Assembly: GCF_030408635.1 (NCBI RefSeq)
Contig: NZ_CP047198.1
Coordinates: 1,488,001 to 1,552,000 of the forward strand
DNA length: 64,000 nucleotides
From: Corynebacterium coyleae
GTDB lineage: Bacteria; Actinomycetota; Actinomycetes; Mycobacteriales; Mycobacteriaceae
Reading direction: 5' to 3'
Under the pieces are notes generated by a model. The model saw nothing but the letters and a program-made list of their open reading frames with translations, searched no databases and was not told where the DNA came from. Position numbers and translations under genes: made by a program. Positions 27,365 through 36,294 of the stretch are shown in pieces (the first letter of the stretch is position 1; each line of letters opens with the position of its first letter).

Positions 27365-28048
27365 GTGGCAAAGAAAAAATCTGACGCAGGCAATCTCGAC
27401 ATGAGCACACTTTCAGACAGGCAACGTCGAATCCTTCAGGTCATCCAAGATGCCGTTGTACTCCGCGGCTACCCGCCAAGCATCCGTGAGATCGGCGACG
27501 CTACCGGGCTGCAATCAACCTCATCCGTGGCATACCAGCTCAAGGAACTGGAGAAGAAGGGCTTCCTGCGCCGCGACCCCAATAAGCCGCGTGCCGTGGA
27601 TCTGCGCCACCTGCAACAGACAACCAAACCGAAGCGCAAAACCCCCCAGCAGGACACACCCGAGGACGCGACTCCCGCGCGTTTCGTTCCAGTTTTGGGA
27701 CAAATAGCAGCTGGTGCACCTATCCTGGCCGAAGAAAACGTCGACACCTATTACCCACTTCCTAGCGACCTACTCGGTGATGGCGACGTTTTTATGCTTC
27801 AGGTTGTTGGAGAGTCCATGCGCGATGCCGGCATCCTCAACGGCGACTGGGTTGTTGTACGTTCGCAGCCTGTTGCCGAGGAAGGCGAGTTCGTCGCTGC
27901 ATTGCTTGACGGCGAGGCGACAGTCAAAGAGTTCCACCGCGATTCCACCGGTGTGTGGCTCCTTCCCCACAATGATGCGTTTGCCCCAATCAAGGGCGAT
28001 AGCGCAGAGATCATGGGGCGTGTTATTTCCGTTTTCCGCACTCTTTAG
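27365..28048 (+). CDS. lexA: SOS response repressor LexA
   Basis: Repressor that cleaves itself when RecA forms filaments. The GTG at 27365 gives 227 residues; an internal ATG at residue 13 (MSTLSDRQRRIL) is the alternative start. The winged helix-turn-helix lies at 15-75, and a Pro/Lys-rich linker at 85-100. The cleavage bond is Ala116-Gly117 (QIAAGAP), with the catalytic dyad Ser151 (GESMRD) and Lys188 (TVKEF). It is divergent from divS across SOS-type half sites. Confidence 0.96.
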   Translation: MAKKKSDAGNLDMSTLSDRQRRILQVIQDAVVLRGYPPSIREIGDATGLQSTSSVAYQLKELEKKGFLRRDPNKPRAVDLRHLQQTTKPKRKTPQQDTPEDATPARFVPVLGQIAAGAPILAEENVDTYYPLPSDLLGDGDVFMLQVVGESMRDAGILNGDWVVVRSQPVAEEGEFVAALLDGEATVKEFHRDSTGVWLLPHNDAFAPIKGDSAEIMGRVISVFRTL

Positions 28049-28054
28049 CGGGAA

Positions 28055-28076
28055 TTTGCCCTCCTTTAGGGGCAAA
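28055..28076 (+). terminator. Weak hairpin after lexA
   Basis: TTTGCCC (28055-28061) pairs with GGGCAAA (28070-28076) around an eight-base loop, seven bases after the lexA stop. No T-run follows, so it may terminate only partly. Confidence 0.4.
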
Positions 28077-28152
28077 CCAAACACAATCGCAGACATCCGG
28101 GCATGAATGTCTGAAATACTGAGTACTCCGACCAAAACGTTTGAGGAGTGCG

Positions 28153-28953
28153 ATGTACGCCGAGGAGCGCAAACGCCAGATTGCGTCACTTACTGCTGTG
28201 GAAGGCAGGGTGAGCGTCGCTGAACTCGCGGAAAAGTTCGATGTCACTGCCGAAACGATCCGCCGCGACCTCACCGCACTTCACGCCGATGGGATTGTGC
28301 ACCGCGTACATGGTGGTGCTGTTGCAAACCAAGCGTTTCTCACCTCTGAACTCCCGCTCGATGCCCGGTCTCGTGCGGCATCTGATGCGAAAACCGCGAT
28401 CGCGAAAGCTGCACTGGATTTTCTCCCCCGCCACGACAACGCCGCGATTTTTCTGGATTCTGGCTCTACAACCAGTTACTTTGCACAGTTGCTTTGCGAG
28501 GGCACCCGCGCTCAAGACTGCTCTATCGTGACAAATTCGCTGCCAATCGCCCTGGATCTTTCCTCCGCAGGCCTTGATGGCGTACAGCTTCTTGGTGGGT
28601 CAGTTCGTGCAATTACGCAAGCGGTAGTTGGTGCGACTGCACTTCGAACGTTGGCATTGCTCCGCGCCGATGTCGCATTCATTGGTACCAATGCTCTGAC
28701 GATTGACCACGGCCTATCTACCGCCGATTCTCAGGAAGCAGCCGTGAAATCGGCCATGGTCACAAATGCCCAGAAGGTCGTGGTCTTGTGTGATTCATCG
28801 AAGATCGGCAACGATTACCTTGTCAGTTTCGCACCCCTCGATGCCATCGACATCGTCATTACCGATAGTGGTGCACCTGAGACATTCCTCGAAGATCTCG
28901 AGCGCAATGATATTGAGGTCGTTCTTGCGCCGGTGACATCCAGCACACACTAA
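28153..28953 (+). CDS. sugR: DeoR-family sugar/PTS regulator SugR
   Basis: Repressor of PTS genes (ptsG, ptsF, ptsS, ptsI, ptsH) in C. glutamicum, released by sugar phosphates. The ATG at 28153 follows GAGGAG nine bases upstream and gives 266 residues. The DeoR helix-turn-helix lies at residues 1-55 (RVSVAELAEKFDVTAETIRRD within it), followed by the sugar-phosphate isomerase-like domain with IFLDSGSTTSYFA near 100 and VVLCDSSKIG near 215. It sits directly before fruK and ptsF, which it should regulate. Confidence 0.9.
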   Translation: MYAEERKRQIASLTAVEGRVSVAELAEKFDVTAETIRRDLTALHADGIVHRVHGGAVANQAFLTSELPLDARSRAASDAKTAIAKAALDFLPRHDNAAIFLDSGSTTSYFAQLLCEGTRAQDCSIVTNSLPIALDLSSAGLDGVQLLGGSVRAITQAVVGATALRTLALLRADVAFIGTNALTIDHGLSTADSQEAAVKSAMVTNAQKVVVLCDSSKIGNDYLVSFAPLDAIDIVITDSGAPETFLEDLERNDIEVVLAPVTSSTH

Positions 28954-28955
28954 TT

Positions 28956-28995
28956 CCGATTGTGTGGGATTCGTTGCAAAAACGGATACAATCGG
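28956..28995. promoter_or_regulatory. Inverted repeat CCGATTGT/ACAATCGG before fruK
   Basis: Exact eight-base arms lie at 28956-28963 and 28988-28995, 24 bases apart. They occupy the 55-base gap between sugR and the chosen fruK start. A likely operator for SugR or another fructose-responsive regulator. Confidence 0.45.
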
Positions 28996-29008
28996 ACACA
29001 CTGGTTGT

Positions 29009-29992
29009 GTGAGCAGCACAAAGAACACGGTGCGGGTAGTCACCCTCACCCCAAACCCCAGCATGGATGTGACGGTAAACGTCCCCGTGCTTAAACGCGG
29101 TGAGGTTGCGCGGATTTCCCAGACCCGAAAAGAGGCGGGTGGAAAAGGGGTCAATGTCGCGCACGCGTGTGCCAAAGCGGGCATTCGAACCATCGCGATT
29201 GCCCCCTGTGCCCCCTCCGATCCGTTTGCGGACGTCATCCGTGAACTGCCGGTGCAGTTTCACCCCGTTGCTATCGCGGCATCGGTGCGAACCAATACTG
29301 CGATCGTTGAAGATGACGCAACAACGACAAAGATCAACGAACCAGGAGCGAGGCTTTGCGACGACGAAAAGGCGGCCGTTGAATCAGCTATAGATTCAGT
29401 CGTCGCAGACGCTGAAGCCGTCGTTCTTGCAGGATCGCTTCCCCCTGGTGTCCCAACTGACTGGTACGCAGATCTTGTGGAGCGCATCCGTCGGGTTAAT
29501 GCTGGCGCGCTGGTCGCAGTGGATACTTCCGATGCACCGCTGCAGGCAATTGGTGAGCGACTCGATACGAGCGCGCCGGACGTGTTGAAGCCAAACGCGT
29601 TTGAGCTCGCGCGGCTCACCGGTGGCGACGGCAGCGCATTGGAGCGCAGCGCTTCCGAGGGCGACTACGCCGCCATCGTTTCGGCAGCACAGAAACTGAT
29701 TGACCACGGGGTCAACGAAGTACTGGTCACCTTAGGCGGCGCCGGTGCATGCTTAGTTACTCGCGCTGGTGCGTGGGCGGCGACCCCACCTCCAGTCACG
29801 GTGCTCTCAACCGTCGGCGCTGGTGATAGTTCGTTGGCTGGCTACCTGATGGCACGGATCGCCGGGGATGAACCAGCCGAGTGCCTCCGCCGTGCAGTGG
29901 CGTACGGCTCGGCTGCGGCGTCGCTGCCGGGCACTGGCATCCCCTCTCCTTCCGATATCGACCTTGAACACACTCACGTGTTCCCCGTATAA
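29009..29992 (+). CDS. fruK: 1-phosphofructokinase (PfkB family)
   Basis: Phosphorylates fructose 1-phosphate, made by the fructose PTS, to fructose 1,6-bisphosphate. The 327-residue protein contains VVTLTPNPSMD near residue 10, the substrate motif GGKGVNVAHA near 42 (PfkB signature 1) and STVGAGDSSLAG near 267 (signature 2, catalytic Asp). I used the GTG at 29009; another GTG at 29030 is possible, as neither has a strong ribosome binding site. ptsF follows after 19 bases, so the two form an operon. Confidence 0.9.
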   Translation: MSSTKNTVRVVTLTPNPSMDVTVNVPVLKRGEVARISQTRKEAGGKGVNVAHACAKAGIRTIAIAPCAPSDPFADVIRELPVQFHPVAIAASVRTNTAIVEDDATTTKINEPGARLCDDEKAAVESAIDSVVADAEAVVLAGSLPPGVPTDWYADLVERIRRVNAGALVAVDTSDAPLQAIGERLDTSAPDVLKPNAFELARLTGGDGSALERSASEGDYAAIVSAAQKLIDHGVNEVLVTLGGAGACLVTRAGAWAATPPPVTVLSTVGAGDSSLAGYLMARIAGDEPAECLRRAVAYGSAAASLPGTGIPSPSDIDLEHTHVFPV

Positions 29993-30011
29993 CTGCATGA
30001 AAGAAGACAAC

Positions 30012-32078
30012 GTGAATCAACCTCTCATCACGCCAAAACTTGTCACGCTTGATGCTGACCTTGGCATTTCTCCCTCCGATGTCATTGGCCAGCTCGCTGC
30101 ACGTATCGCAGATTCTGACCGTGCGACTGATGCCGCAGCGGTGGCTGAGGCAGCCGTCGCGCGCGAGGCTAAGGCCGGCACCGGCGTGAACGGACGGGTC
30201 GCTATCCCGCACTGCCGTAGTGCCGCTGTCACCGAACCCACGCTTGCGTTTGCCCGGCTGTCCAACCCTGTTGACTTCAACGGCCCCGACGGTGACGCCG
30301 AGCTGGTGTTTCTCATTGCAGCACCTGAAGGCGGCGGCAAGGCACACTTAAAGATTCTCTCAAAGCTCGCCCGCGCACTTGTCCGCGGCGATTTCGTTGA
30401 TAACCTCCGCTCCGCCGCGTCCGAGCAGGAGATTGTGGATCTTGTGCACGGCGTGGTCAATGCTGAACCGAAGAAGGCTGAACCGAAGAAGGCTGAGCCG
30501 AAGAAGAAGGCCGATGCGGTGGTGTCGTCGCAAAGCAATGCGCCAATTCGTATTGCAGCGGTCACATCGTGTGCGACCGGCATTGCGCACACCTACATGG
30601 CAGCGGATGCACTGACGCAAGCAGCTAGCAAGCGCGACAATGTTGATCTTCGTGTCGAGCCGCAAGGCTCCTCCGGTGGGGATCCGCTCGACCAGGCGTT
30701 TATCGATTCCGCTGATGTGGTGATTTTCGCCCATGATGTCGCTGTTCGCGGAAAGAGTCGCTTCGCGGGTAAGCCCGTGGTCGACAGTCCAGTCAAGCGT
30801 GGTGTCAACGAACCGGACACGATGATCGATGAGGCGATCGCCGCATCGAAGGACCCAAACGCACCTCGAGTAGCTGCAGCGTCGAAGGCAGATAGTGACG
30901 ACACCGCGTCTGCCGCGACACAGAGCTGGCCCAAGCGCATCCAACAGGCGATCATGACCGGCGTTTCCTACATGGTGCCGTTCGTCGCCGCCGGTGGCCT
31001 GCTGTTGGCCCTCGGATTCCTCTTCGGCGGCGCGGACATGGCGAATGGCTGGCAGGCACTGGTCACCGAGCACTCCCCGACTAACCTGCCTGGCAATCAG
31101 ATCACTGTGGACGGCGAACTCATTGCGTTCAGGCGCTCCGGCTGGTTGCTCTACCTCGGCGCAGTGCTCTTCGCCACTGGGCAGATGGCTATGCAATTCG
31201 TCGTGCCGGCACTGTCCGGCTACATCGGCTACGGACTCGCTGGGCGCCCGGGTATCGCACCTGGCTTCGTCGGCGGCGCAATCTCCGTGATGGTCGGCGC
31301 TGGCTTCATCGGTGGCCTGATCACCGGTTTGCTCGCAGGTGTGATCGCGCACTGGATTCAGACGTGGAAGGTTCCGCGCTGGCTGAGCTCGCTCATGCCG
31401 GTGGTGATCATCCCGCTGCTGACATCGCTGATCATCGGCGTACTGATGTTCCTGCTGCTGGGCCGTCCGCTCGGCGCTGTCATGGAAGGACTCACCGCGT
31501 GGCTGGAGTCCATGTCCGGTTCGTCTGCCGTGCTGCTTGGCGTGACTATCGGCTTGATGATGTGCTTCGACCTGGGTGGCCCGGTGAACAAGGCTGCCTA
31601 CCTGTTCGGCACCGCTGGCTTGTCTGCGGGTACCCAGGGTGCGTACGAAATCATGGCCGCGGTAATGATCTCGGGCATGGTGCCGCCGATCGCACTGTCT
31701 ATCGCCACCTTCCTGCGTTCCTCGCTGTTTACCCCGGCTGAGCAGGAGAACGGCAAATCTGCCTGGCTGCTGGGCCTGTCCTTCGTATCTGAAGGTGCGA
31801 TCCCGTTCGCAGCTGCAGATCCGTTCCGTGTGATCCCTTCGATGATGCTTGGCGGCGCAACCGCAGGTGCGGTCTCGATGGCCCTTGGCGTGGGTGCGCA
31901 GGCACCGCACGGTGGCGTGTTTGTGATCTTCGCCTACCACCCGTGGTGGGGCATGCTCGTGGCGTTGGCTGCCGGTGTCGCGGTGGCAACGCTCGCTGTT
32001 GTGGCGCTCAAACAGTGGTGGCCTAACGATGAGATCCGAAAGGCTGCGAAACGCGAGGAAGAACTCGTGTCGGCTTAA
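30012..32078 (+). CDS. ptsF: Fructose-specific PTS enzyme IIABC
   Basis: Imports fructose across the membrane and phosphorylates it to fructose 1-phosphate. From the GTG at 30012 it is 688 residues, the same as C. glutamicum PtsF; an in-frame ATG at 29997 would add five. The IIA domain (1-145) has the phosphorylated His67 in IPHCRS. A Lys/Glu/Pro linker made of three AEPKK repeats joins it to IIB (about 178-275), with Cys187 in VTSCATGIAHTYMA. IIC (about 310-680) is a multi-helix membrane domain with the family's GGPVNKAAY and SEGAIPFAAADP motifs. Confidence 0.95.
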   Translation: MNQPLITPKLVTLDADLGISPSDVIGQLAARIADSDRATDAAAVAEAAVAREAKAGTGVNGRVAIPHCRSAAVTEPTLAFARLSNPVDFNGPDGDAELVFLIAAPEGGGKAHLKILSKLARALVRGDFVDNLRSAASEQEIVDLVHGVVNAEPKKAEPKKAEPKKKADAVVSSQSNAPIRIAAVTSCATGIAHTYMAADALTQAASKRDNVDLRVEPQGSSGGDPLDQAFIDSADVVIFAHDVAVRGKSRFAGKPVVDSPVKRGVNEPDTMIDEAIAASKDPNAPRVAAASKADSDDTASAATQSWPKRIQQAIMTGVSYMVPFVAAGGLLLALGFLFGGADMANGWQALVTEHSPTNLPGNQITVDGELIAFRRSGWLLYLGAVLFATGQMAMQFVVPALSGYIGYGLAGRPGIAPGFVGGAISVMVGAGFIGGLITGLLAGVIAHWIQTWKVPRWLSSLMPVVIIPLLTSLIIGVLMFLLLGRPLGAVMEGLTAWLESMSGSSAVLLGVTIGLMMCFDLGGPVNKAAYLFGTAGLSAGTQGAYEIMAAVMISGMVPPIALSIATFLRSSLFTPAEQENGKSAWLLGLSFVSEGAIPFAAADPFRVIPSMMLGGATAGAVSMALGVGAQAPHGGVFVIFAYHPWWGMLVALAAGVAVATLAVVALKQWWPNDEIRKAAKREEELVSA
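30462..30506 (+). repeat. Three tandem 15-base repeats in the ptsF linker
   Basis: The unit GCTGAACCGAAGAAG occurs at 30462-30476 and 30477-30491, and with one change (GCTGAGCCG...) at 30492-30506. It encodes Ala-Glu-Pro-Lys-Lys three times in the IIA-IIB linker. Such a repeat can change length by slippage without breaking the frame. Confidence 0.9.
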
Positions 32079-32144
32079 GCACAAGGGCGTACACTCGACT
32101 GCAAAACGCATTCTTGAAAAACCGCGTGAAAGGAAAGTTGCATT

Positions 32145-32414
32145 ATGGCTTCGAAGACGGTCAAGGTCGGTTCCACGGTTGGTCTGCACGCTCGTCCGGC
32201 GACGGTGATTGCGGACGCTGCTGGTGAGTACGATGACGAGATCCTGCTTACCCTGGTCGGCGGCGACGAGGACGATGAGACTGATGCTGCGTCCTCGCTC
32301 ATGATCATGGCGATGGGTGCAGAGCACGGCGATGAGGTCATCGTCACCTCTGATAATGCCGAGGCGGTTGAGAAGATCGCCGCACTGATCGCGAAAAATC
32401 TCGACGACGAGTAA
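32145..32414 (+). CDS. ptsH: Phosphocarrier protein HPr
   Basis: General PTS phosphoryl carrier between enzyme I and the sugar-specific enzymes II. It has 89 residues with the phosphorylated His15 in GLHARPAT. The region where Firmicutes have regulatory Ser46 reads DAASSLMIM here. An AAAGGAAAG ribosome binding site precedes the ATG. A TACACT element at about 32091 in the 66-base gap after ptsF could be a separate promoter. Confidence 0.96.
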   Translation: MASKTVKVGSTVGLHARPATVIADAAGEYDDEILLTLVGGDEDDETDAASSLMIMAMGAEHGDEVIVTSDNAEAVEKIAALIAKNLDDE

Positions 32415-32433
32415 AAGCTTCTTGCTTAGCGAC

Positions 32434-32479
32434 GACTACGCCCGGGCAACCACAGTGGTTGCCCGGGCGTAGTCTTTTT
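32434..32479 (+). terminator. Rho-independent terminator after ptsH
   Basis: A 19-bp perfect stem (32434-32452 with 32456-32474) with a three-base loop is followed by TTTTT. It closes the sugR-fruK-ptsF-ptsH region and faces the end of uraA. Confidence 0.9.
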
Positions 32480-32490
32480 GATGGGTGAGG

Positions 32491-33768
32491 TTAGCGGAAC
32501 TGACCTTCACCAATATGGTCGTAAGCCCACCGCATCATCGGATAGATAACGATGATGCCAACGGAGCCGAGGGCGATGCCTTCCAGGGTGACCTGCCCGA
32601 CCTCGAAGGTGAGGTTGCCGATGCCGACAATCAGCGCGACGGCAGCTGCGGTGAGGTTCGCCGGGTCAGTGAAGTCGACCTTGTTGTCCTGCCAGATACG
32701 CACGCCAAGCATGCCGATCAGGCCGTAGAGCACCAAGCACGCGCCACCGAGCACGCCGGCGGGAATGGTGAAGATGACGGCGCCGAACTTCGGGATGAAC
32801 GCGAGGATGATCGCGAAGGTGGCAGCCACCCAGTACGCAGCGGTGGAATACACCTTGGTCGCGGCCATGACTCCAATGTTTTCGGCGTAAGTAGTGGTGC
32901 CGGAGCCGCCGAAGCCACCCGCCAGGGTCGTGGCGATGCCATCGCCGATCAGTGCCCGGCCCTGCATGTGGTCCAGGTTGCGGTGGGTCATCTCGGCGAC
33001 CGCCTTGACGTGTCCGACGTTTTCAGCAATGAGCACAACAAGCACCGGAAGTGTCACTAGCACGGCAGAAAGGTGGAACTCCGGAGTGTGGAACTGCGGC
33101 AGGCCAACCCAGGCGGCGTCACCGATTGTGGCCAGCGCGTCTTCACTCAAGCCACCGCTCAGTGCCGCAAATAACCATCCAACCAGCACACCGATAAGGA
33201 TGGACAGACGCGAAAGCATTCCTCGAGAGGCAACAGTCACGACGACGATGGTCAAAAGCGTTACACCTGCGACTGCTGGCTGTGTTTGCACGTTGCTGAC
33301 CGCTGTCGGTGCGAGATTGAAACCGATAAGTGCCACGATCGCGCCGGTGACCACAGGCGGCATGACGGCGTCGATAACGCGTTTGCCGGCCCATTGCACA
33401 ATCACACCGACAAGGATCAACGCCACACCGGTCAACAGCACGCCACCGAGTTGCGCGCCGATACCGTACTGCTGTGATGCAGTCAGCGGGGCGATGAAGG
33501 CAAAGGAAGAGCCGAGGTAGCTAGGCAACTGGTTCCGGGTGATCAGCAGGAAAATAATCGTGCCGAGGCCAGAAAATAGCAATGTGGTGTTGACCGGGAA
33601 GCCGGTGAGCGTTGGCACCAACAACGTCGCACCGAACATGGCCACTACGTGCTGCATGCCGATGCCGATGGTGCGCGACCACGACAGTCGTTCGTCGGGG
33701 GCAACTACGGCCCCGGGTTTCACACGGCGTCCATCGCCGTGCAGGGTCCAACCAATGGAGTTCGTCAC
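32491..33768 (-). CDS. uraA: Uracil/xanthine permease (NCS2 family)
   Basis: Proton-coupled uracil importer with about 14 membrane segments in 425 residues. The N-terminal [18 protein letters not shown] (about residues 36-53) and the substrate-site loop [15 protein letters not shown] near 245 are characteristic of UraA/Pyr[19 protein letters not shown] near 285 carries the second conserved Glu region. It begins at a GTG. No PyrR-type attenuator is visible upstream. It is divergent from nagB across about 77 bases. Confidence 0.92.
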   Translation of the reverse strand: MTNSIGWTLHGDGRRVKPGAVVAPDERLSWSRTIGIGMQHVVAMFGATLLVPTLTGFPVNTTLLFSGLGTIIFLLITRNQLPSYLGSSFAFIAPLTASQQYGIGAQLGGVLLTGVALILVGVIVQWAGKRVIDAVMPPVVTGAIVALIGFNLAPTAVSNVQTQPAVAGVTLLTIVVVTVASRGMLSRLSILIGVLVGWLFAALSGGLSEDALATIGDAAWVGLPQFHTPEFHLSAVLVTLPVLVVLIAENVGHVKAVAEMTHRNLDHMQGRALIGDGIATTLAGGFGGSGTTTYAENIGVMAATKVYSTAAYWVAATFAIILAFIPKFGAVIFTIPAGVLGGACLVLYGLIGMLGVRIWQDNKVDFTDPANLTAAAVALIVGIGNLTFEVGQVTLEGIALGSVGIIVIYPMMRWAYDHIGEGQFR

Positions 33769-33832
33769 GAGTCTTCATTATGGCCCTCGTACGCCACGCA
33801 TTACTAATCGTGAGCAATGGGACACGAGCGGG

Positions 33833-33848
33833 TAAATTGCTCCCCATG
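33833..33848 (+). promoter_or_regulatory. TAAATT -10 element of nagB (leaderless transcript predicted)
   Basis: TAAATT at 33833-33838 ends seven bases before the nagB ATG at 33846, and no ribosome binding site is present. Transcription would start at or next to the ATG. Confidence 0.45.
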
Positions 33849-34607
33849 GAAATCATCATTCGACGCACCCCTGAGGAAGTCGGCGCATACGCCGCCGATT
33901 GCATCGAGCCGTTCGCCCGCGAAGGCGCAACCATCGGCCTTGCGACCGGTTCCTCCCCCAACCCAACCTACAAAGAGTTGATCCGTCGCCACCGCGAAGA
34001 AGGTTTGAGCTTTGCTCGCTGCAAGGCATTCTTGCTCGACGAGTACTACGGCATTCCCCGTGACCACGAGCAGTCTTACTACTCGACGATCCGCCGCGAG
34101 TTCACCGGCTCTATCGACATTCCGGATTCGTCCGTTGCGTCTCCCGACGGCGAGGCCGCCAACCCCCAGGCAGCAGCTACCTCCTACGACCACGCCATCC
34201 GCCACGCGGGCGGTGTAGATATCCAAATTCTCGGCATTGGCGCAAACGGACACATTGCGTTCAACGAGCCGACGAGTTCGCTGCGCTCCCGTACCCGTCT
34301 CATCGACCTGCATCCACGCACGATCGAGGACAATGCACGCTTCTTCGATTCTGCCGACGAGGTCCCGCGCCAAGCCCTGACACAGGGCATCGGCACCATC
34401 CTTGAGGCACGCCACCTGGTGCTTATCGCCACTGGCCCGGCGAAGGCTAACGCGGTACAAGCACTCGTCGAGGGGCCTCTGTCCGCATCGTGCCCGGCAT
34501 CGGCACTGCAGCTGCACAACGCCGCGAAGGTTGTCGTAGACGAAAGCGCCGCCGAGATGCTCACCGGGGCCGAAACCTACAAGGCGTTCGACCCTTACTG
34601 GCGCTAA
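33846..34607 (+). CDS. nagB: Glucosamine-6-phosphate deaminase
   Basis: Converts glucosamine 6-phosphate to fructose 6-phosphate and ammonia, the last step of amino-sugar use. I chose the ATG at 33846 ([17 protein letters not shown]); the frame upstream overlaps the divergent uraA promoter. The 253-residue protein has the catalytic Asp in FLLDEYYG near residue 65, and [13 protein letters not shown] (131-143) holding the active-site His and the lid Glu. No nagA, nagE or regulator gene is adjacent, unlike the C. glutamicum nag operon, so this copy stands alone. Confidence 0.94.
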   Translation: MEIIIRRTPEEVGAYAADCIEPFAREGATIGLATGSSPNPTYKELIRRHREEGLSFARCKAFLLDEYYGIPRDHEQSYYSTIRREFTGSIDIPDSSVASPDGEAANPQAAATSYDHAIRHAGGVDIQILGIGANGHIAFNEPTSSLRSRTRLIDLHPRTIEDNARFFDSADEVPRQALTQGIGTILEARHLVLIATGPAKANAVQALVEGPLSASCPASALQLHNAAKVVVDESAAEMLTGAETYKAFDPYWR

Positions 34608-34640
34608 CACCGGGGTCAACGCCAACCCGAACCGCCAGGC

Positions 34641-36185
34641 TTAGGAGACGACGAACTCCGCATACTGGTCGGCGAGGACACGTGGCAGGCGGACGTCGAT
34701 ACGCGTGCCCTCTGCCTCGTACTCCTCGGAGCGCACTGTGCCCTCCTCGTGCACGCGGCTTACCACATCACCGCGGGTGTAGGGCACGACCATGGTCACG
34801 TGCGCGTCGATGGAGTTGAGGTGCTGCTCGATGCGCGCCTCTAGCTCGTCGATTCCCTCCCCCGTCAGCGCGGACACAAACACCGCGGTGCGGCCGGTTT
34901 TTTCAAAGGCGTGGCGAAGTTCGGCGAGCACGATCGGGTCAGCGTCGTCGATCTTGTTCACCACAACGATCTCCGGCGGCATCTCCTCGCCCGAGTCGCG
35001 TGTGACCTCTGCAAGGACCGCATTGACTGCTTCGATCTGCTTCAGTGGGAACGGATCCGAACCGTCCACGACGTGCAGGACAAGGTCGGCGCCGCTGACC
35101 TCTTCGAGCGTGGACTTAAACGCCTCAACCAGCTGGGTAGGCAGGTGGCGCACAAACCCGACAGTGTCGGTCAGCACTACGTTGCGCCCGTCTGCCAACT
35201 TGGCCTTGCGCGTCGATGGGTCGAGAGTGGCAAACAGCGCGTCCTCCACCAGCACGCCCGCACCCGTCATCGCGTTGATCAACGAGGATTTACCCGCGTT
35301 GGTGTAGCCCGCGATCGCGATCTTCGGGATAGTGGAGCGCTGGCGCTGCGCGCGCTTGATCTCTCGGGCAGTCTCCATATCGCGCAGCTGGTGGCGCAGT
35401 TTGGCCATCTCGGTGCGCAGGCGGCGACGGTCGGCCTCGATACGCGTCTCACCAGGACCACGCAGGCCCACACCGCCGTTGGAGCCAGCACGACCGCCCG
35501 CCTGACGCGACAGGTTGCCACCCCAACCGCGGGTACGGCTGTAGAGGTACTCCATCTGCGCAAGGCTGACCTGTGCTTTGCCCTCTTTACTCTTCGCGTG
35601 CTGGGCGAAGATATCGAGAATTAACATCGTGCGGTCGATCACCTTGATCTTGAGGGCTTCCTCCAGCGCGATCATCTGCGACGGCGAAAGCTCACCATCA
35701 AAAATCACCGTGTCAACGCCGGTAGACAGCACAATCTCACGCAACTCCGCAACCTTGCCGGAGCCGATGTAAGTACCCGGATCAGGTTTGTCGCGCTTTT
35801 GATACAGCATGTCGACGACTTCAGCGCCGGCTGTTTCCGCCAGTGCTGAAAGCTCCCACATGCGAGCCTCAATCTCCGCAAGGGTGCCTTCGGTCCACGC
35901 GCCAACGAGCAAGACCTGTTCGATGCGGAGTTTGCGGTACTCCACCTCGGTGATGTCTTTTTGGTCCTGCGAGCGGATCTCGGTCGACCCGGTCACGGAA
36001 CGAAACGCGTTGCGCTCCTCCAGGTCAAGCGCGCCTACCGTCGGCTCGGATTCGTCAGGGACGGTGTTGTGCCGAAAAGCCTCACGGAGAAGTTCGTCGT
36101 GGGCGCGCTGCTCGGGCGTGGTGTCGTCGTCACGCAAAAAGCGCTCACGGTTACCGCCGAAACGGTCAAGGTGGGGTTCAGTCAT
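34641..36185 (-). CDS. hflX: GTPase HflX, ribosome-associated
   Basis: Splits stalled or heat-damaged 70S ribosomes. The ATG at 36185 follows AAAGGAT and gives 514 residues. The N-terminal HflX domain (about 90-260) includes DPGTYIGSGKVAEL, and the Gly-rich NLSRQAGGRAGSNGGVGLRG precedes the GTPase. G motifs: G1 GYTNAGKSSLI near 300, G3 DTVGFVRHLP near 345 and G4 NKIDDAD near 415. It has a SigH-type promoter upstream, consistent with a role in heat stress. It is convergent with nagB. Confidence 0.95.
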   Translation of the reverse strand: MTEPHLDRFGGNRERFLRDDDTTPEQRAHDELLREAFRHNTVPDESEPTVGALDLEERNAFRSVTGSTEIRSQDQKDITEVEYRKLRIEQVLLVGAWTEGTLAEIEARMWELSALAETAGAEVVDMLYQKRDKPDPGTYIGSGKVAELREIVLSTGVDTVIFDGELSPSQMIALEEALKIKVIDRTMLILDIFAQHAKSKEGKAQVSLAQMEYLYSRTRGWGGNLSRQAGGRAGSNGGVGLRGPGETRIEADRRRLRTEMAKLRHQLRDMETAREIKRAQRQRSTIPKIAIAGYTNAGKSSLINAMTGAGVLVEDALFATLDPSTRKAKLADGRNVVLTDTVGFVRHLPTQLVEAFKSTLEEVSGADLVLHVVDGSDPFPLKQIEAVNAVLAEVTRDSGEEMPPEIVVVNKIDDADPIVLAELRHAFEKTGRTAVFVSALTGEGIDELEARIEQHLNSIDAHVTMVVPYTRGDVVSRVHEEGTVRSEEYEAEGTRIDVRLPRVLADQYAEFVVS

Positions 36186-36234
36186 TACATCCTTTAATGG
36201 AGCTTGAAATGTCCTCTTCATATCTACCCCATTA

Positions 36235-36261
36235 AACGCAGATACGGCCGAGATTCTTCCC
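36235..36261 (-). promoter_or_regulatory. SigH-type promoter of hflX (GGGAAG-N18-GTT)
   Basis: On the minus strand, GGGAAG (36261-36256) and GTT (36237-36235) are separated by 18 bases. The transcript start would be near 36228, giving a leader of about 43 bases to the hflX ATG. The sixth base (G) is the least typical of the four such sites in this window. Confidence 0.55.
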
Positions 36262-36277
36262 CGTGTGCGACTGCGAC

Positions 36278-36294
36278 TATTATCGGGCGCCATG
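36278..36294 (+). promoter_or_regulatory. TATTAT -10 element with predicted leaderless start
   Basis: TATTAT (36278-36283) ends eight bases before the ATG at 36292, and there is no ribosome binding site. This is the usual layout of a corynebacterial leaderless mRNA. Confidence 0.6.

Noticed and set aside
30462-30506. Possible CRISPR-like direct repeats
   Set aside because: The three 15-base units are contiguous with no spacers and are in frame within the ptsF linker.
30360-32327. Very long open frame (about 650 codons) on the minus strand opposite ptsF
   Set aside because: It mirrors the codon structure of ptsF on the other strand, has no ribosome binding site or family features, and its composition (Arg/His-rich, low hydrophobic order) is that of an antisense shadow.
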